Source: Bombyx mori
Lineage: Eukaryota; Arthropoda; Insecta; Lepidoptera; Bombycidae
Direction: 5' to 3'
Assembly: GCF_030269925.1 (NCBI RefSeq)
Contig: NC_085121.1
Location: 6,279,501-6,343,500, forward strand
DNA length: 64,000 nt
Made by a program: the position numbers and the translations under genes. The stretch's first letter is position 1, and every line of letters begins with the position of its first letter. This document shows, piece by piece, positions 34,361 to 47,256 of this stretch. The notes under the pieces were generated by a model. The model saw only the letters and a list, made by a program, of their open reading frames with translations. It was not told where the DNA came from and did no database searches.

Positions 34361-34820
34361 TTTTTTTTCTACCTAAGCTGATAGCCTTGAGAGGCTATTT
34401 CAGCGTAACCTTAATTAGTAGGTGAGCTCACGGGGATCAAACCGGAGTGATGCCAACTAGCATGACTGACCCTACCTAGCAAGAGCAGTGCTTCGCAGAA
34501 TCCCTCACCGGATCGGAAACGCGACCCACTGAGAAGATTCGGTGAGAAACTCAGTGGGCTGTGTCTATGGGCTAAAGCGCTCGTCGAGCCCTTCGTCGCA
34601 AGCTACGGGTTCGATGAGGACGGTGACCGGTGCTTGTGGTACCTAAAAGCACAGCTAATGGATCGGGAGGATTCGTAATGACGTGTTTTGGGCGACGTCA
34701 ACTGTTTATCATTCGGTCTACAGGATCGGGTATGTAGTTTCCAGCAGCTGCGACAAGAGGGTTCTCATGTCGTGCCGCCTTCTCAAAGTGGCGCAATGAT
34801 GCCGATTGTAGATTCTGACT
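34361..34820 (-). pseudogene. Jockey family 1 LINE 3' end, 5' truncated
   Basis: Minus-strand copy of the last 0.45 kb of the element at 52.5-54.2 kb: the C-terminal coding part (RRHDMRTLLS region) then the 3' UTR 'gctgaaatagcctctcaagg' and a T-rich left end. Several small deletions break the frame. Confidence 0.8.
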
Positions 34821-36180
34821 GATTCATGCTTGGAATCAAATGAAGTACAGGTAATCCTTCTATATATAACACGATTGATACTATCCTACAAAGTCCCGTG
34901 TTGAGTATTTTTTTAACGTTTCTTTCTGGTTCCCTCAATGCTGAGGATCGTGACTGTATGTCAACCTTCTCCACTCGGTCCCGTTCTGCGCCATATGTAC
35001 CGCTCCTTGTATCTTATTCCCATATATTGTGTGATCATTGCGCATTATGTAATTAATTTTCTAAATAATTTTAAACAAAAATATCATTATCGTGTTGTAG
35101 AAGTACCGTGTTATAAGTGGTTTTTTGGGTAATTTTCCCTTTCGTATTAAAGTGGAAACGCCTTGTAAAATACCGTGTTATACTTCTGAAAACAAATCCC
35201 TATGGTTTTTTTCATGAAAACTTTATAGATACTTAATAATAATAACACAGAATCAAAGCACATTTTTTTAGGCAACGATAAGTGAATAGTGAAGTTAAGT
35301 TTTCCTTATGATTAATTTTTATACAGAATTTTGCTAAGCTATTCTCATTGAAAACATTTTTAGCAGGCTGCTAAGAGCACAGTTTAAACATAGGTACCTC
35401 GTATTACGTGTTTCCAGACAAGACCTCACTCAATGCGTATAATAATATAAATGCAATGGAGAGTTTTCGTGAGAATTATTCTGACATCGTGCGCTACAGG
35501 ATATGACTTCCATTTATGAATGAATGCTTTATCTTAAACTGCGACATCTGTTATTGGCGATGATACATCGTGCGACGAATAAAATAAGCTTTATACAGCG
35601 TGTAGTTGAAATCTCAATACAGGGTGTTGTAGCGTGAACATGGATGACTCGTGAACTGGTTTAGACAACATTGCAACAAAAGGTAATGTTTGTTTGTAAT
35701 AAATTTGTCGCTATCTTTATTGTAATCGTCTCAATAACCACCTGCACTAACTACCACAAATCGTCATGTTCGGTGGCAAATCTAGATTCTAAAACAGTTT
35801 TTATTTAGAAACGACTAAAATATCATTAACGCTCCGCTGTTACTATCATTAAATGTGGGAAAAACAGCGATTTAAACGACTTACGCAATACTTAAAAGCA
35901 TTGATCGGAGCCTTCCCTGGAGGATCATTAACAACGATTCAAAGTTTTAAGTCAATCGGATAATCATGAAGAAACACACGAACACGCAAACATTAACTAT
36001 AAACATCAGAGGAAAGTGAGCCTAATGTCATATCATCAGCATTCTCGTAATAACGCGTTAAATATTCATAAAAACCCGCTTTAGTCTAGCTGCTAGAGCA
36101 TATAGGCGATTTAAAATACTTAAATGTACAAATGCTCGAGTATTTAAGTCTAAAACTTCTCCGGTCGTTCTAAATATGTA
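34821..36180. other. AT-rich; nothing recognised
   Basis: Apart from the short repeat word 'cctcaatgctgagg' at 34933-34947, no gene or repeat recognised. Confidence 0.3.
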
Positions 36181-36623
36181 TCTATACGTGAAGCACAAAC
36201 TTTGTTTCCCTTTTTACGAAAATTGCGCGGACGGAGGAGTATGAAATTTCTCACACTTATAGAGAATATAGAGAAGGAGTACACAATGCTAATAATTTTT
36301 TTAAATAATGCATAAAAGATACTTTATATTAATAAAGAAAGCATTACATACACTACCATGTATTTGACACAACACATACATAAAAATATACTCTTTGTTT
36401 ACTGTCAATTGGGAAACTTTTGTTATTGTTTGAAGTCTGTGGTCGAATTGAAAATAAATTAATATTGTTAGTCTTTAATATTATTGATCTATAGTGCAGT
36501 TTTGGCGAATACTGTGATTATATTATCGAATTATAATAGTGTTTGACAATAGAACCATAATAATGTTTAAACTTATAATTTCAATTAATTATAGTCGAAT
36601 TTCGAGTACTGCGGGACCACTAG
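36181..36623 (+). mobile_element. Non-autonomous Helitron, 'CGTGAAGC' family
   Basis: Starts TCTATACGTGAAGC and ends 'actgcgggaccaCTAG' then T. It has about 50 bases more than the 24.6-kb copy around 36315-36365, in the segment that also appears in part at 48.9 kb. Confidence 0.75.
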
Positions 36624-39208
36624 TAAGATTATTTAAAATACGTTTGCCTAATAACTTATAGTTTACCTTTAAACATATTTATTTTTTGTGAGTAAGCTAT
36701 TTGTTAATTTAATCATTTGAAATGAAACTAATATTCACTATAGCGAGGCAGGAATAGTAATGTTGTGAATGTTTGATTACCTGATAGTTGCGCGAATGTA
36801 CTCAATTAGTATTAACCCAACACCAGCTGCGTGGTTTGGTCGATGTAAAACAAAAACTAAAAACTAAAAATATATTATCATAGTGAGAGTACCATAATAT
36901 ATCAAAATCTCCGTCATTAATATTTCAGCTAATTGGATTAAAGAGAAAACAAAATTTAATTAAAAAAGAACTAATTATAAACTATATTATACTTAAAAGC
37001 ATCTGAAATGAGAAAGAACTACATTTTAGTAACAGTCCTACGAAGACAGGAAGGTGGCGGGCCACCTAACTGTGACTGTTCACTGCGGATTATGGGCATC
37101 AGCAACCTAGCTAGAGGGCAACAAACCGATGCCTACTTCGATCACTATTTTATTCTATTCAATACATTTAGAATTATACTTTCTCTTTCTTATATTTTTA
37201 TCTAGTCATTGTCATACTCGAGAAGATTGATGTCTGAAAATAAAAACATTATGATACTAGCTTCCTTGCTCTCCAAATAGCTTTTAAAAATTCAAGTATC
37301 AAGATTATAGAAAATGTTGTGGGAGAACCTTCACTATAAAAATACGGTGTTCATACGAGGCATAAATCATTTTGAACAACGATGTCTTCTCAGATCACAC
37401 CTGTGCAGCGGCATCTAGTAATTTAAATTCAAGACAAAAGAAAAAAAGCAACAGTAGGATGGAAAGCTTCGTACCTCTTCAAGTAACTATGAAGCAAAAA
37501 CGAAAAAAAAAAATCTTGCCGCGTCGCAGTCAACGACAGAACCATCTGTCTTAAAAGTCACAACATGTAAATTAAATTAAATTTAATTTTCTCATCGGTC
37601 ATTTTATAAGGAGGTTTAACTACGTCAATTGATTTTTCTCATCTTACAGAAAATTATTTCTCATACTGCAGAATCGAGACCGAGCTAGTCTCACCAGAGA
37701 CCTAATTGAATTCCACTCTCATAGTTAGGTATTTGGAAAGAAAATCGAGTTTGTTAAATTGAATATGATTATAAATGGCTGATGCAATAGGTCAGACAAA
37801 CCTTACCGCACAGGTGAAAAGCTTATCATATAAGTTTAGTCTCCTGTCGCATTATTTGAAATATAGTCGAATTAGTAGTTCCCGCAGCGTATATATTATC
37901 CAATACAATTAGGTAAGACTTCGATCTTTACATCCCAATGGTAGCGGTTTTCACGCTGTGATATCTATTATAATACCTGTAATATATAAATCAATAGAAA
38001 TATGAAATTAAGTATCAAGACGATACCATTTAGGTAACTGTTTTTTTCCGGGTTAATAGTATGTACATAGATTCTTCTCTTTGTTCGGTAAAAAAATTTT
38101 TTTGGATGTAAGAATAGCGTTATAGGATTAGCACGGACCTTGCCGATTAGCCAGAATGAAGGTTTCAGTTTACGATTGACACAATTACTTTTTTTTTACT
38201 TAGAACTTAGAAATTTAACGAATTTGTTTGGCGTATTTACTTCATATTAAGTCAAAAACAAAGTGTATAAAAATTAAATAAATAATTTAATTCGTATAAA
38301 AACAAAGAAATCATATTGGTACGGCAGTAAAATATTTTACGTCGAAGGATTCTCAGCAAGAAGGTGAACCTAATCTATAAGATCAGTAAAATGCCATTCG
38401 CCCCGGCGTTCGTTGTCCAGGAAATTGTGCAATACGTTTTCTATTAGGTACTTCACATAGCGGCTTCCTAGCAAGTGACTCCCGGAAGTCTGATACACTC
38501 GGCCTCTGCATCAATGGTTGTTTAAATCTGTATTATTATTTTCTGCGGTATAATCTGTTTTATTCGGGATCTAAATTTGTTTGTTCGTATTTTTCGAATT
38601 TAACAAATAGGTAGTAATGAACAAATTTAAAACATGCCGAACTGTATTTTCTCAGTGGTAAAAAAAATATTACACAGAGATTCTTTGGTATTTTATTTTG
38701 ACAGCTAAAAAGCCGGCCGCCTAGCAAGTCGTGGATTCACAACAAACCTACACATGCTTATGGTGAGTATTAGGTAGGAAAATAAGATAGAAATACTGCC
38801 ACAAACAGATAAAGGGAAAGGAGCGGAGGTTGGAAACACAAATCCGTAGGTATCTTCTTATTAAATTAACTCTCATTAATGCTGAAGACACCATTAATGT
38901 ATCAATTGATTTTACTGCGATAATGCATTGATGTCAGTTACATAATTCAGTAATCAAAGTAGGAACGTATACAGTGTTGTTCAACTTTTTATTGTAAAAT
39001 ACGCATTAAACAAAATCCGGTACCGAAATTCTTTGATGTATTAGCCCTTCTATAGGGAACAGGCAGACACTGTTTGTCGCTAATCTTAGACAGGACGGGA
39101 CAAAAAACTCAGTCGGGTTGTGGCCCTTCTTTCACGGTCCCAGACTGCCAGCGCTTCCGACCCAGCATAATATTGGAATGGAATCTGTCCGTTCTGTCGC
39201 GTCGCGCG
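36624..39208. other. AT-rich; nothing recognised
   Basis: No convincing gene. Frames at 37008-37205 and 37372-37554 have no known motif; the second is lysine-rich by composition. Confidence 0.3.
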
Positions 39209-39452
39209 TCAGTCCATCGCGCGTTTGTACACAGGGCGCTTGTGCCTTACGCTTTCACGACTGCGAGTGCAAAATTTCTTGCCTGTTTGCAAGTTTCAAA
39301 ATATAAGTGTAAAATTCTGTCTACCGATTATTATTCAATTTATATTTGAATGTGATTGTTTACAAGCCGTAAAACGATTGGCAACGTGAGCGATTAATCC
39401 TCAAATGCGGGTTGGGAATATTTGTGGGTGGAAAAATAAACATAGCACTCAG
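39209..39452 (+). promoter_or_regulatory. Candidate transcription start and noncoding first exon
   Basis: A GC- and CpG-richer patch (39180-39260) in AT-rich DNA contains TCAGTC at 39209-39214, a match to the arthropod initiator, with A+1 at 39211. About 240 bases downstream a strong splice donor ACTCAG|GTGAGT ends at 39452. No long frame spans it, so it would be a 5' UTR exon whose coding exons lie to the right, perhaps beyond the window. Motifs are seen; their use is inferred. Confidence 0.3.
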
Positions 39453-41367
39453 GTGAGTTTCATAAATGCTTTAAACGGTCTTGCAACATTGGTTTCCATG
39501 TCTCTAGATTTAATACAATCGGGATGATTTGGCTACATTGTATTTACGTGATGAATCAACGGGTTATGTTAATGGAAATGCCGAGGTGCTATTCATACCG
39601 CTTTTACGACTCCGATGTTCACAAATTAAGAACACAGTGAAAGCAAAATCAATCAATTATGATATACTATCCTTCAAAAGTTAGATGCAATTATGAAGGA
39701 GCCCACTACGTCCGTATAATATTCATCAGATCACTATTCCTTTAGCTACTTCCCGATATTCAGAAAATGTTTATATTATTCGAGACTTTTCGGAAAGAAA
39801 TACACGAACTGGTTTTAAATTATAATATCGTCATAATTAGCATCTGGATTATCGCCAATTTATAAAGACTTCCTCCAAAATTAACTTTTAAGAATATTAC
39901 ACGCAAAAAAGCTGAATGCATAATATTGCCATTAAATAAGATATACCAGTGATCTGGATAGCCTTCTAGATTGATTACACAATGCTATAATCTTCGACAT
40001 CATCTACCAGACCACAATAACGTTCACCGTGCTCTGAAGTTTACGAAATATCATCATGAAGTCGTTTAATACGATTCAGAGCAATGTACACAAACTTTTC
40101 AATATAATAATATGGTATCATCTATCAGTATCAATATGTTGTTATATTGATAGGTATACAATTGTATATTTTATTATGTCCATTAATTTATTCATGGCCA
40201 GGAATATGCACTGAGTAGACGAGTTAAGTGGTAAGATTCAGCGTAATATTCATTCAAAATATTACGTAGCCTTGTCGGTCGCTGGAGCCGACCAATGCTA
40301 ACAAGACGCTAATGAAAAAGATACTTGTTTTGGGTGTTAAAAAACGAAGGTTCTTATAGACGGTGACAAAAAAGATTTATACAAAAGCAGAAGTTGATAT
40401 AGCAGAAATATATGTTGAAGGTTCGTTTGCAGTTAGAATTAGGAAGGTTAGCAATCCTGTCACATTTAACTCGGTACATTCGGTTTGATAAATATTCAGC
40501 GATCAATGTTGGTACCATTGCAAAGGTTTTTGTTAAATGATTTGAGTTTCCACCCCTCCGCTATTGTGCTACTTATTCCCTAATGAATATGTGTCTAACA
40601 GGCAACTGTCCATAGCATAGTTCCATACCTATCGTCACGGTTGAATCACTCCCCTCTGTCGCTGACTAAATCAATAGACCGTCACACCGTCGGCACACAA
40701 TGCTCCAGACGGACTAAATACGAGAATACAAGTGCATTCGAAATATGAATTTGAATGCAAGAGAAAGTTTTGTTTGACATTGAACGGTTGGCTACTGGCC
40801 GAAAACAAAAAAACAATGTCAGAATTGTCTATGCTTTGGTGCTGTTATGAGAAATAAATAAATTATGCACAGCTGTTCTCAACTTCTCATTATTATAACA
40901 GTAATACCGAATAATTCATTTAGTTTTATTATTTTAATAGTATTCAACGGTAGTTTGACGAAATATCCGTTGCAAAAAAATATCGTACTGATATGGCCCC
41001 CATTAATGGACACCCGAGCGAAATAATTCGCACAATTATTATTGTCTTATAGACTCTATACTTTCGTGATTCTAAACAGTCGTATTGGACAAAGAACTGA
41101 ATAATAATACTATTTTCTCAAGCTCGGTCAAGTGACACGGCCAAGTAATCTAGACCTTTCAAATTGTAAAGAATAGCTTATTTAGAGACGCAATTCAAAT
41201 TAGTTTAGTGTTTCATTTTAAAGTGGCGACATCCTTTCATTGAAGTAAAAGGACTGACAGGAGGGAGTTAGGGCGAGCGGGTTTTGTTCCTTAACGAACG
41301 AATTACAAGTTTGAAAGGAATATTTTTCTTTGTGTATTGAAAAAGAAAACTGTTAGACATTCTAAGT
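39453..41367. other. AT-rich; nothing recognised
   Basis: Could be intron if the exon ending at 39452 is real. No repeat or coding exon recognised. Confidence 0.3.
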
Positions 41368-41480
41368 GTCAGTTGCAACGGCTGTCACACCCTTCAAACA
41401 GGAATGCAAAACTGCGTCATGACAGAAATAGGCAGGATGGTACCTACCTACGATAACCCGACGATTGCCAGTAGTACAAT
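41368..41480 (-). mobile_element. Bm1 SINE fragment, decayed
   Basis: Minus-strand middle section (gcaacggctgtcacacccttcaaac ... gacagaaataggcagg) with substitutions. Both ends are lost. Confidence 0.65.
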
Positions 41481-42408
41481 TAGTACCCGATAGTGGGTAA
41501 GATTACGCGCTTACAAAAAGCCTACCTACATACAAGTAACCATTCAAAATACATAATGTTTTATTACAAGCTTTGTCGTTTTACTCGTTATTTTATTACT
41601 AAGAATGTTCCGTATCTTAAAAACTCAAACAAATTATCTTATCAGACTGATTCTAGTTAAAACTTCGTTTAAAGATGCAACCTTCAAAATTTTCATATAT
41701 TCCACTTAATATTTGAAATTTTAAAGAATGCTTCTTCTTATTCAAGAACTCAGACCTTTACGAGATTTTTATGAACTAGTATGAAGTCGTACAGATTAAA
41801 ATAAAAATTATCTTTTTTGCCATTTTGTATACAGAGATCCCTAAAAGCATAATATGACAATCAAATAGTATATGACTGTTTTAAATTCATGTGGTATGTG
41901 CGAAAATTTATACATCAATTAAACTTCTTAATAAAATCATCTCGATAGTTGATTATATTTTCAAACAAAAAAAAGAATATTTTCTAAATCGGTCCTCAAA
42001 CGACCGGACAGACTGAGATATCGACGAACATACAAAATAAAATAAACCGAATATAGAACCTCCTCCTTTTTCATATCGGTTAATATAGTAACTACTTACA
42101 AATGCTACTTTAATCTATATCGATAAAAATTTTGATAATTTTTTTACTTGTAAAATCAAGATAAGCAGCGTTTTCATAGTAGTCTAGTAAGGATTTCAAT
42201 AATATTTTAAGTACGATCTTCCACCGCGTATGATTTAACTATCAAGTTGCATATTGCTGTCTAAGCTAGCGTTATCATTTTATCGGGTCGAGAATGTTAA
42301 TTTATAATGACTTCGAGTGTCTCGCTGACCATGTGATAAGTAAACGCGCTCAATGCCCCGCCGGTAACAGGTCCGATTCTAGGTCTCGAGAGATTTTAAT
42401 ACATCTCA

Positions 42409-42632
42409 TGTGGTGGTAGGTCGTCTTGTCACCTCGCAGGGGGAGAGGTACCAACCCGCCCCCTTCTGCGGTGGAGCAGTAATGTGCTCCAGTTGGAAGG
42501 GCCTGGCATCCATTGTGTTATCAAACTTAGAACGCATGTCTCAAAGTGGGTGCCGTCATTTACATTGCCGATCTATATGGGCTCCGATAGCCAATGAACA
42601 TCAGGTAGGCCATGAGCTGGTTCACGCATGAA
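42409..42632 (+). mobile_element. Bm1 SINE, old 5'-truncated copy
   Basis: Plus-strand body (tggtggtaggtcgtcttgtc ... gtggagcagtaatgtg ... gatctatatgggctccgatagcc ... catgagctggttcacgcatg) with high divergence and no A tail. It stands 45 bases from a younger Bm1 in opposite orientation. Confidence 0.75.
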
Positions 42633-42676
42633 AACAGAGACGAAAACGCCCGTTGTGCTCGTATTCTTTTATTTAT

Positions 42677-42920
42677 TTTTTTATTACTTAGATCGGTGGA
42701 CGAGCTCACAGCCTACCTGATGTTAAGTGGTTACTGGAGCCCATAGACATCTACGACGTAAATGCGCCACCCACCTTGAGATATAAGTTCTTAGATCTCA
42801 AGTATAGTTACTACGGCTGCCCCACCCTTCAAATCGAAACGCATTCCTGCTTCACGGCAGAAATAGGCAGGGTGGTGGTACCTACCCGTGCGGACTTACA
42901 AGAGGTTCTACCACCAGTTA
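42677..42920 (-). mobile_element. Bm1 SINE, 5' truncated
   Basis: Minus-strand, low divergence, from the 'ttaactggtgg' block to 'aagtaata' and T-rich DNA at the left. Confidence 0.88.
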
Positions 42921-44606
42921 ATTATCAAGTATGAAGAAAGGCGTCTTTGCCTGTGTTCGAATACTGCAGCACGTTTTTCCTTTTTCATAAACTGCTTCCA
43001 CGACTAAGGCACAACATTTTATTATAGAAAACAAAGCCCAAAAATTGATAAATTTGCGTATTTATTAGTGGTTACAGTACTGTACGCCCACGTGGCTAGA
43101 AATGTCCCGCCATCCTGCTTGTTTCTATTAAAAAGCATTCTTACGCTCCTTGTCAATGAGCAGAATAGTCGCTATGAAATTTATACCTTATATTTCAAGC
43201 TAGGTGGTTTTTTTCCCACCTAAGCTGGTATCCTAACAGGGCAATGTCAGCGTAAGCGAGCGAAGCTAGGTGGTGGTATTAACCCTTTGCTTTCGAAAAG
43301 TCATGATTACCAGTTATTTTGGTGTGCGAGAATCGCCTTTAAGTGCGTAAGCATTAATTTTGTGATGTGGATTGACTCCCGTAATCATTGAGCTAAAATA
43401 TAAACCCAATTCTTGATTAGCCAAATAATGAATTGATCGTTAATATTATATTTAATTCGCTATAAAATCAATGTATCGTGTTAGATCTATGATATTTTAC
43501 GACTCAGCATTTATTGTAAGGCGAATAAAACTCGGCCACAGAGATTTTCAAATGAACATACTGTAATTTGTAAGCAAAAAAAAAAATCTATCTTCTTACG
43601 TCAAGGCCACTCGTCATTGCGAAATTACGAGACTTTCTATGTTTTTACATGGTTGCCGTGGAGCCGGTTCGAAAGAAAAAAAAAAAAAGAAAATCTATAC
43701 GGCGTCCAATGATATATGATGCTTATGGATAAAGTAATGCCTGCGGAACATATATGCATTCTAGTATGGCAACGTTAAGCTGTACTCTAGCCCCTGGTGT
43801 TTAGACAACTGAACAATTCGCTGTGCAGTCTGCATTCCACGACAGGAATTAGCCATAGCTAAGTTAAGAAAGTTTCCTTGTTTACTGTATTAAATCGAAA
43901 CTTGGGTGCATTTTGTATCTCGTGTTTTAATATTTTTTATATAGCCCTGACTCTACATTCTACATGTTATATAAATGATGATATTATGGAGTACTATATT
44001 ATTTATGTGTTAACTAATGTTATACGCAACTACGCCACTAATGCTAGAAACAAATCGATAACAAAGTCACCCTTGTAATTTATGTTACAAAACAACACAA
44101 TACTTGCAATAATGCAATTTACTTGTATTGTTTGTTTTTTGTATCATTTACATATAAATAAAATTGGAGTGTCTGTTTGTAATGTTGAAATAGCCTCTGT
44201 TATATATTATATACGTTACATACACCAAAATAACATTTTTTACAATTTTTGGATGTCTGTCTGTCTGTTTGTTCTGGCTAATCTCTGGAACGGCTGGACC
44301 GATTTTGACGGGACTTTCACTGATAGGTAGCTGATGATATAAGGAGTAACTTAGGCTACTTTTTTTAGACTAGCTTTGCCCCGCGGCGTCACCCGCAGTT
44401 ATTGTCGTAAAGCGCGCAACATGGCGGGACTCGCCTATCAATAATAAAATTTAATGGTTCCGAAGCGAAGCGATATAAATATATGTAATACCTAGCGTTT
44501 ATACGCTATTATAGTATTATTACTACTACATTTGAATGTCATAAGTGTATGACTATTTTACTTTGTAAATGTAAAGTTTGAATTTATTTTTTTACGTTAT
44601 AACGTA
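42921..44606. other. AT-rich with repeat scraps
   Basis: A jockey family 1 3' scrap (ctaagctggtatcctaacagggc) lies at about 43211-43250, minus strand. Around 44255-44400 are words common in lepidopteran Helitrons ('ctggaacggctggaccgattttga', 'CTAGCTTTGCCCCGCGGC'), suggesting one or two abutting Helitron ends that could not be delimited. No gene. Confidence 0.4.
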
Positions 44607-44793
44607 CACGAGCGTTGTATGAGGTCGCGCGTTGTATGAGGTCTCGCGTTGTATGAGGTCTCGAGTTGTATGAGGTCTCGCGTTGTTTGAGGTCACGCGT
44701 CGTTTGAGGTCTCGCGTTGTATGAGGTCCCGCATTGTATGAGGTCCAGCGTTGTATGAGGTCTCGCGTAGTATGAGGTCTCGCGTTGTATGAG

Positions 44794-44802
44794 GTCGCGC
44801 GT

Positions 44803-44876
<74 letters not shown>

Positions 44877-45541
44877 ATTGAAAGTTTACTGGTGGCCCGA
44901 AGGCCTTTCCAGTTTCACCAGGACAGGTGGGCGAGCAAAGGCTCAGCCAAGAGGGGCGGGATTTGCTAACAACTGCCCGAGCGCCTCCGAAGGAGACCTA
45001 ACAACTCAAGAGCAATTGTTTCGCGAATGAATCTACTGCCGGATCGGAATCGCGACCCGCTGAGAAGTTCCGGCGAGAAACTCAGCGGGCTGATGCATGG
45101 GTTAGGTTGCACGTCGACCTCTTTGTCGAGTTCGACGAGTACGGTTACCGGGGTCCCTAAGCCTGCCCCTAGTATTAGAGCTGAAGGCATCTAATGCAAC
45201 GGTTATTGGATCTGATGGATCCGTAAGGACGTGTCTAGGGCGTCGACGGTGACTGGCTCCTGCATGATCAGGATTCGGGGAGTAGTCAGCGGTGGCAACG
45301 ATAAGGCGATTATCATGACGCATAGCCTTATCGAAGTATCGTTCCGACGCTGACTTCATGTATTTCCGAATTGATTCGAGGCCCAGGTCGTCGTGTAGGT
45401 CAACGTTCCTCACGAACCACGGAGCCCCGACAGCTAACCTACAAAAGCGGGATTGTAGGGATTGGAGGGTGTCTATGTGTGTGCGGGCCGCGTGAGCGAA
45501 CACCACACTCGCGTAAGTCATGACGGGGGTGTCGCGCGTAG
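44794..45541 (-). mobile_element. Jockey family 2 LINE, recent 5'-truncated insertion
   Basis: Body 44805-45530 on the minus strand with an uninterrupted tail of 69 A (read as T at 44805-44873). Identical GTCGCGCGTAG repeats flank it (44794-44804, 45531-45541); their length is approximate because the target is itself repetitive. The unbroken tail and open frame point to a young insertion. Confidence 0.92.
45102..45530 (-). CDS. Jockey family 2 reverse transcriptase, C-terminal fragment
   Basis: The open frame covers only the C-terminal domain after the RT core: VMTYASVVFAHAA, LQSRFCRLAVGAPWFVRNVD, RRRPRHVLTDPSDPI and a final arginine-rich tail, ending at a stop near 45102. Clean frame, no internal stops, but the catalytic part is missing through 5' truncation, so it cannot reverse transcribe. 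It resembles the C-terminus of the family 1 protein at 52.5-54.0 kb. Confidence 0.85.
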   Translation of the reverse strand, partial: TPVMTYASVVFAHAARTHIDTLQSLQSRFCRLAVGAPWFVRNVDLHDDLGLESIRKYMKSASERYFDKAMRHDNRLIVATADYSPNPDHAGASHRRRPRHVLTDPSDPITVALDAFSSNTRGRLRDPGNRTRRTRQRGRRAT

Positions 45542-45770
45542 TATGAGGTCGCGTGTTGTATGAGGTCGCGCGTAGTATGAGGTCGCGCGTTGTATGAGGT
45601 CGCGCGTAGTATGAGGTCGCGCGTTGTATGAGGATTCGCGTAGTATGAGGTCTCGCGTTGTATGAAGTCCCGCGTAGTATGAGGTCGCGCGTAGTATGAG
45701 GTCCCGCGTTGTATGAGGTCCTGCGTAGTATGAGGTCGCGCGTTGTATGAAGTCTCGCGTAGGTCTCTCG

Positions 45771-46150
45771 TATTACACTACGACATATAATTTATTTGGT
45801 ATTATTTTTTGTATGTTTGTATTATTTAAAATTATTTCAAATTATTTTTTAAAAACAGTAACTTAACCTGGGAGAAAGAATACAATTAGTAAGTAAATAT
45901 CATTAAAGGTTGTCAAAATTATCCAATACCAAACCAGCGAATAAACTCCATCTCACGAATCTCATTTCTCGACAGAGCCTTAATTCTTTCAAAACACATT
46001 TATTACAATTTAAAATGTTTACGGATTCAATTGGAAGAGCATTTCAACTATAGATTTTCAAATATCGAAAAGCATCGTTCGTATAGAGAAGGCGCAGAAC
46101 ACACACTATACTTAGCAGTACTATCCGTTGGTATGTAAACTCAAATTGCA
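45771..46150. other. AT-rich; nothing recognised
   Basis: No gene or repeat recognised. Confidence 0.3.
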
Positions 46151-46398
46151 TTTTTTTTTATTGCTTATATGGGTGGACGAGCTCACAGCCCACCTGATGT
46201 TAAGTGGTTACTGGAGCCCATAGACATCCACAACGTAAATGCGCCACCCACCTGGAGATATAAGTTCTAAGGTCTCAAGTATAGTTATAACGGCTGCCCC
46301 ACCCTTCAAACTGAAACGCATTACTGCTTCACGGCAGAAATAGGCAGGGTGGTGGTACCTACCCGCTAGGACTCACAAGAGGTCCTACCACCAGTAAT
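46151..46398 (-). mobile_element. Bm1 SINE, 5' truncated
   Basis: Minus-strand, low divergence, T-rich left end, truncated just past the 'attactggtgg' block. Confidence 0.88.
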
Positions 46399-46972
46399 GA
46401 GTAATGTAATTGTCTTCCTTAAAAAATATTTTGGTCTTGAGTGTAGTTTTAGTATAGCCGAAATAGTTTTGTGATTGTTGTTGCGATGGCGGCGACGGCT
46501 GGACACACACACACGCGACCACTTAAATAGTTCAATCACAATCTCTTAAACACCAACCGCGCCTGTAATAACATTTGTATAACAAAAGGAGATGAAGTGA
46601 AGCCCAACCAGCTTTTGAGAAATTACCTACTAGTCCTCAAAGTTTTGTTATACTTTTTCGTGATTCATTGGTTCGTGTAATCGTTAAGCATATATCTCCA
46701 GAGTAATATCAATATAATATTCGGATATCGGATAAGTTTCATTTATTAATTCAATCGTGATTTTGCAATGAATTTAGAATTTGAAAAAATATATTTTGAG
46801 GATTTCTTTCGTTTTTCGCGAGTCGTAGATTTGATTAAAACTACTTTTAGAGTTTCCTTGGCTTAGTTATTGACGTCCGTGTCCATAAGAACTTCAAAAT
46901 ATTCGAAAAATCAGAGATAACAAAATGAAAATTAATGAGAAAGATAATATTTTTATTCTCGTTATAATGTAA
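46399..46972. other. Nothing recognised
   Basis: Short (CA)n run near 46503-46513. Otherwise AT-rich with no signal. Confidence 0.3.
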
Positions 46973-47256
46973 CTAGCTGATCCGGCAGACTTCGTAGTGC
47001 CTCAATCAATGAGTAGAAGTACTAAACTTTTGTATAAAATAAACTTAAAACAAACAAAAGGAATCCGTCCGACGGGGGACACATCAAAGGAAAAACAAAA
47101 TTTTTATTTAATTCCGAGCATTTTCATATTTATCTACCTTTTAAACCTTCTCTGGGCTTCCACAAATAATTCAAGACCAAAATTAGCCAAATCGGTCCAG
47201 CTGCTCTCGAATTTTAGCGAGACTAACGAACAGCAATTCATTTTTATATATATAGA
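46973..47256 (-). mobile_element. Non-autonomous Helitron, 'TATATATATAAA' family
   Basis: Second copy of the element at 27826-28117: minus-strand TCTATATATATAAAAATGAA to GATCAGCTAG before T. Clearly the same family over its full length. Confidence 0.75.

Larger units (their letters stand above)
44607..45770. repeat. 17-bp CpG-rich minisatellite, split by a LINE
   Basis: Tandem array of a 17-base unit close to CGCGTTGTATGAGGTCT, in about 11 copies from 44607 to 44804 and about 14 from 45531 to 45770. Frequent variants swap GTTG for GTAG and the last base of the unit. The two blocks are one array interrupted by the LINE at 44805-45530. The CpG-rich unit contrasts with the AT-rich flanks. Confidence 0.92.

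Noticed and set aside
44805..44873. 69-base T run as an assembly artefact
   Set aside because: It stands exactly where the LINE poly(A) tail should be, next to a target duplication. Its exact length may still be unreliable.
44607..45770. CRISPR-like array of short repeats
   Set aside because: Units are contiguous 17-mers with no spacers, in eukaryotic DNA; it is a minisatellite.
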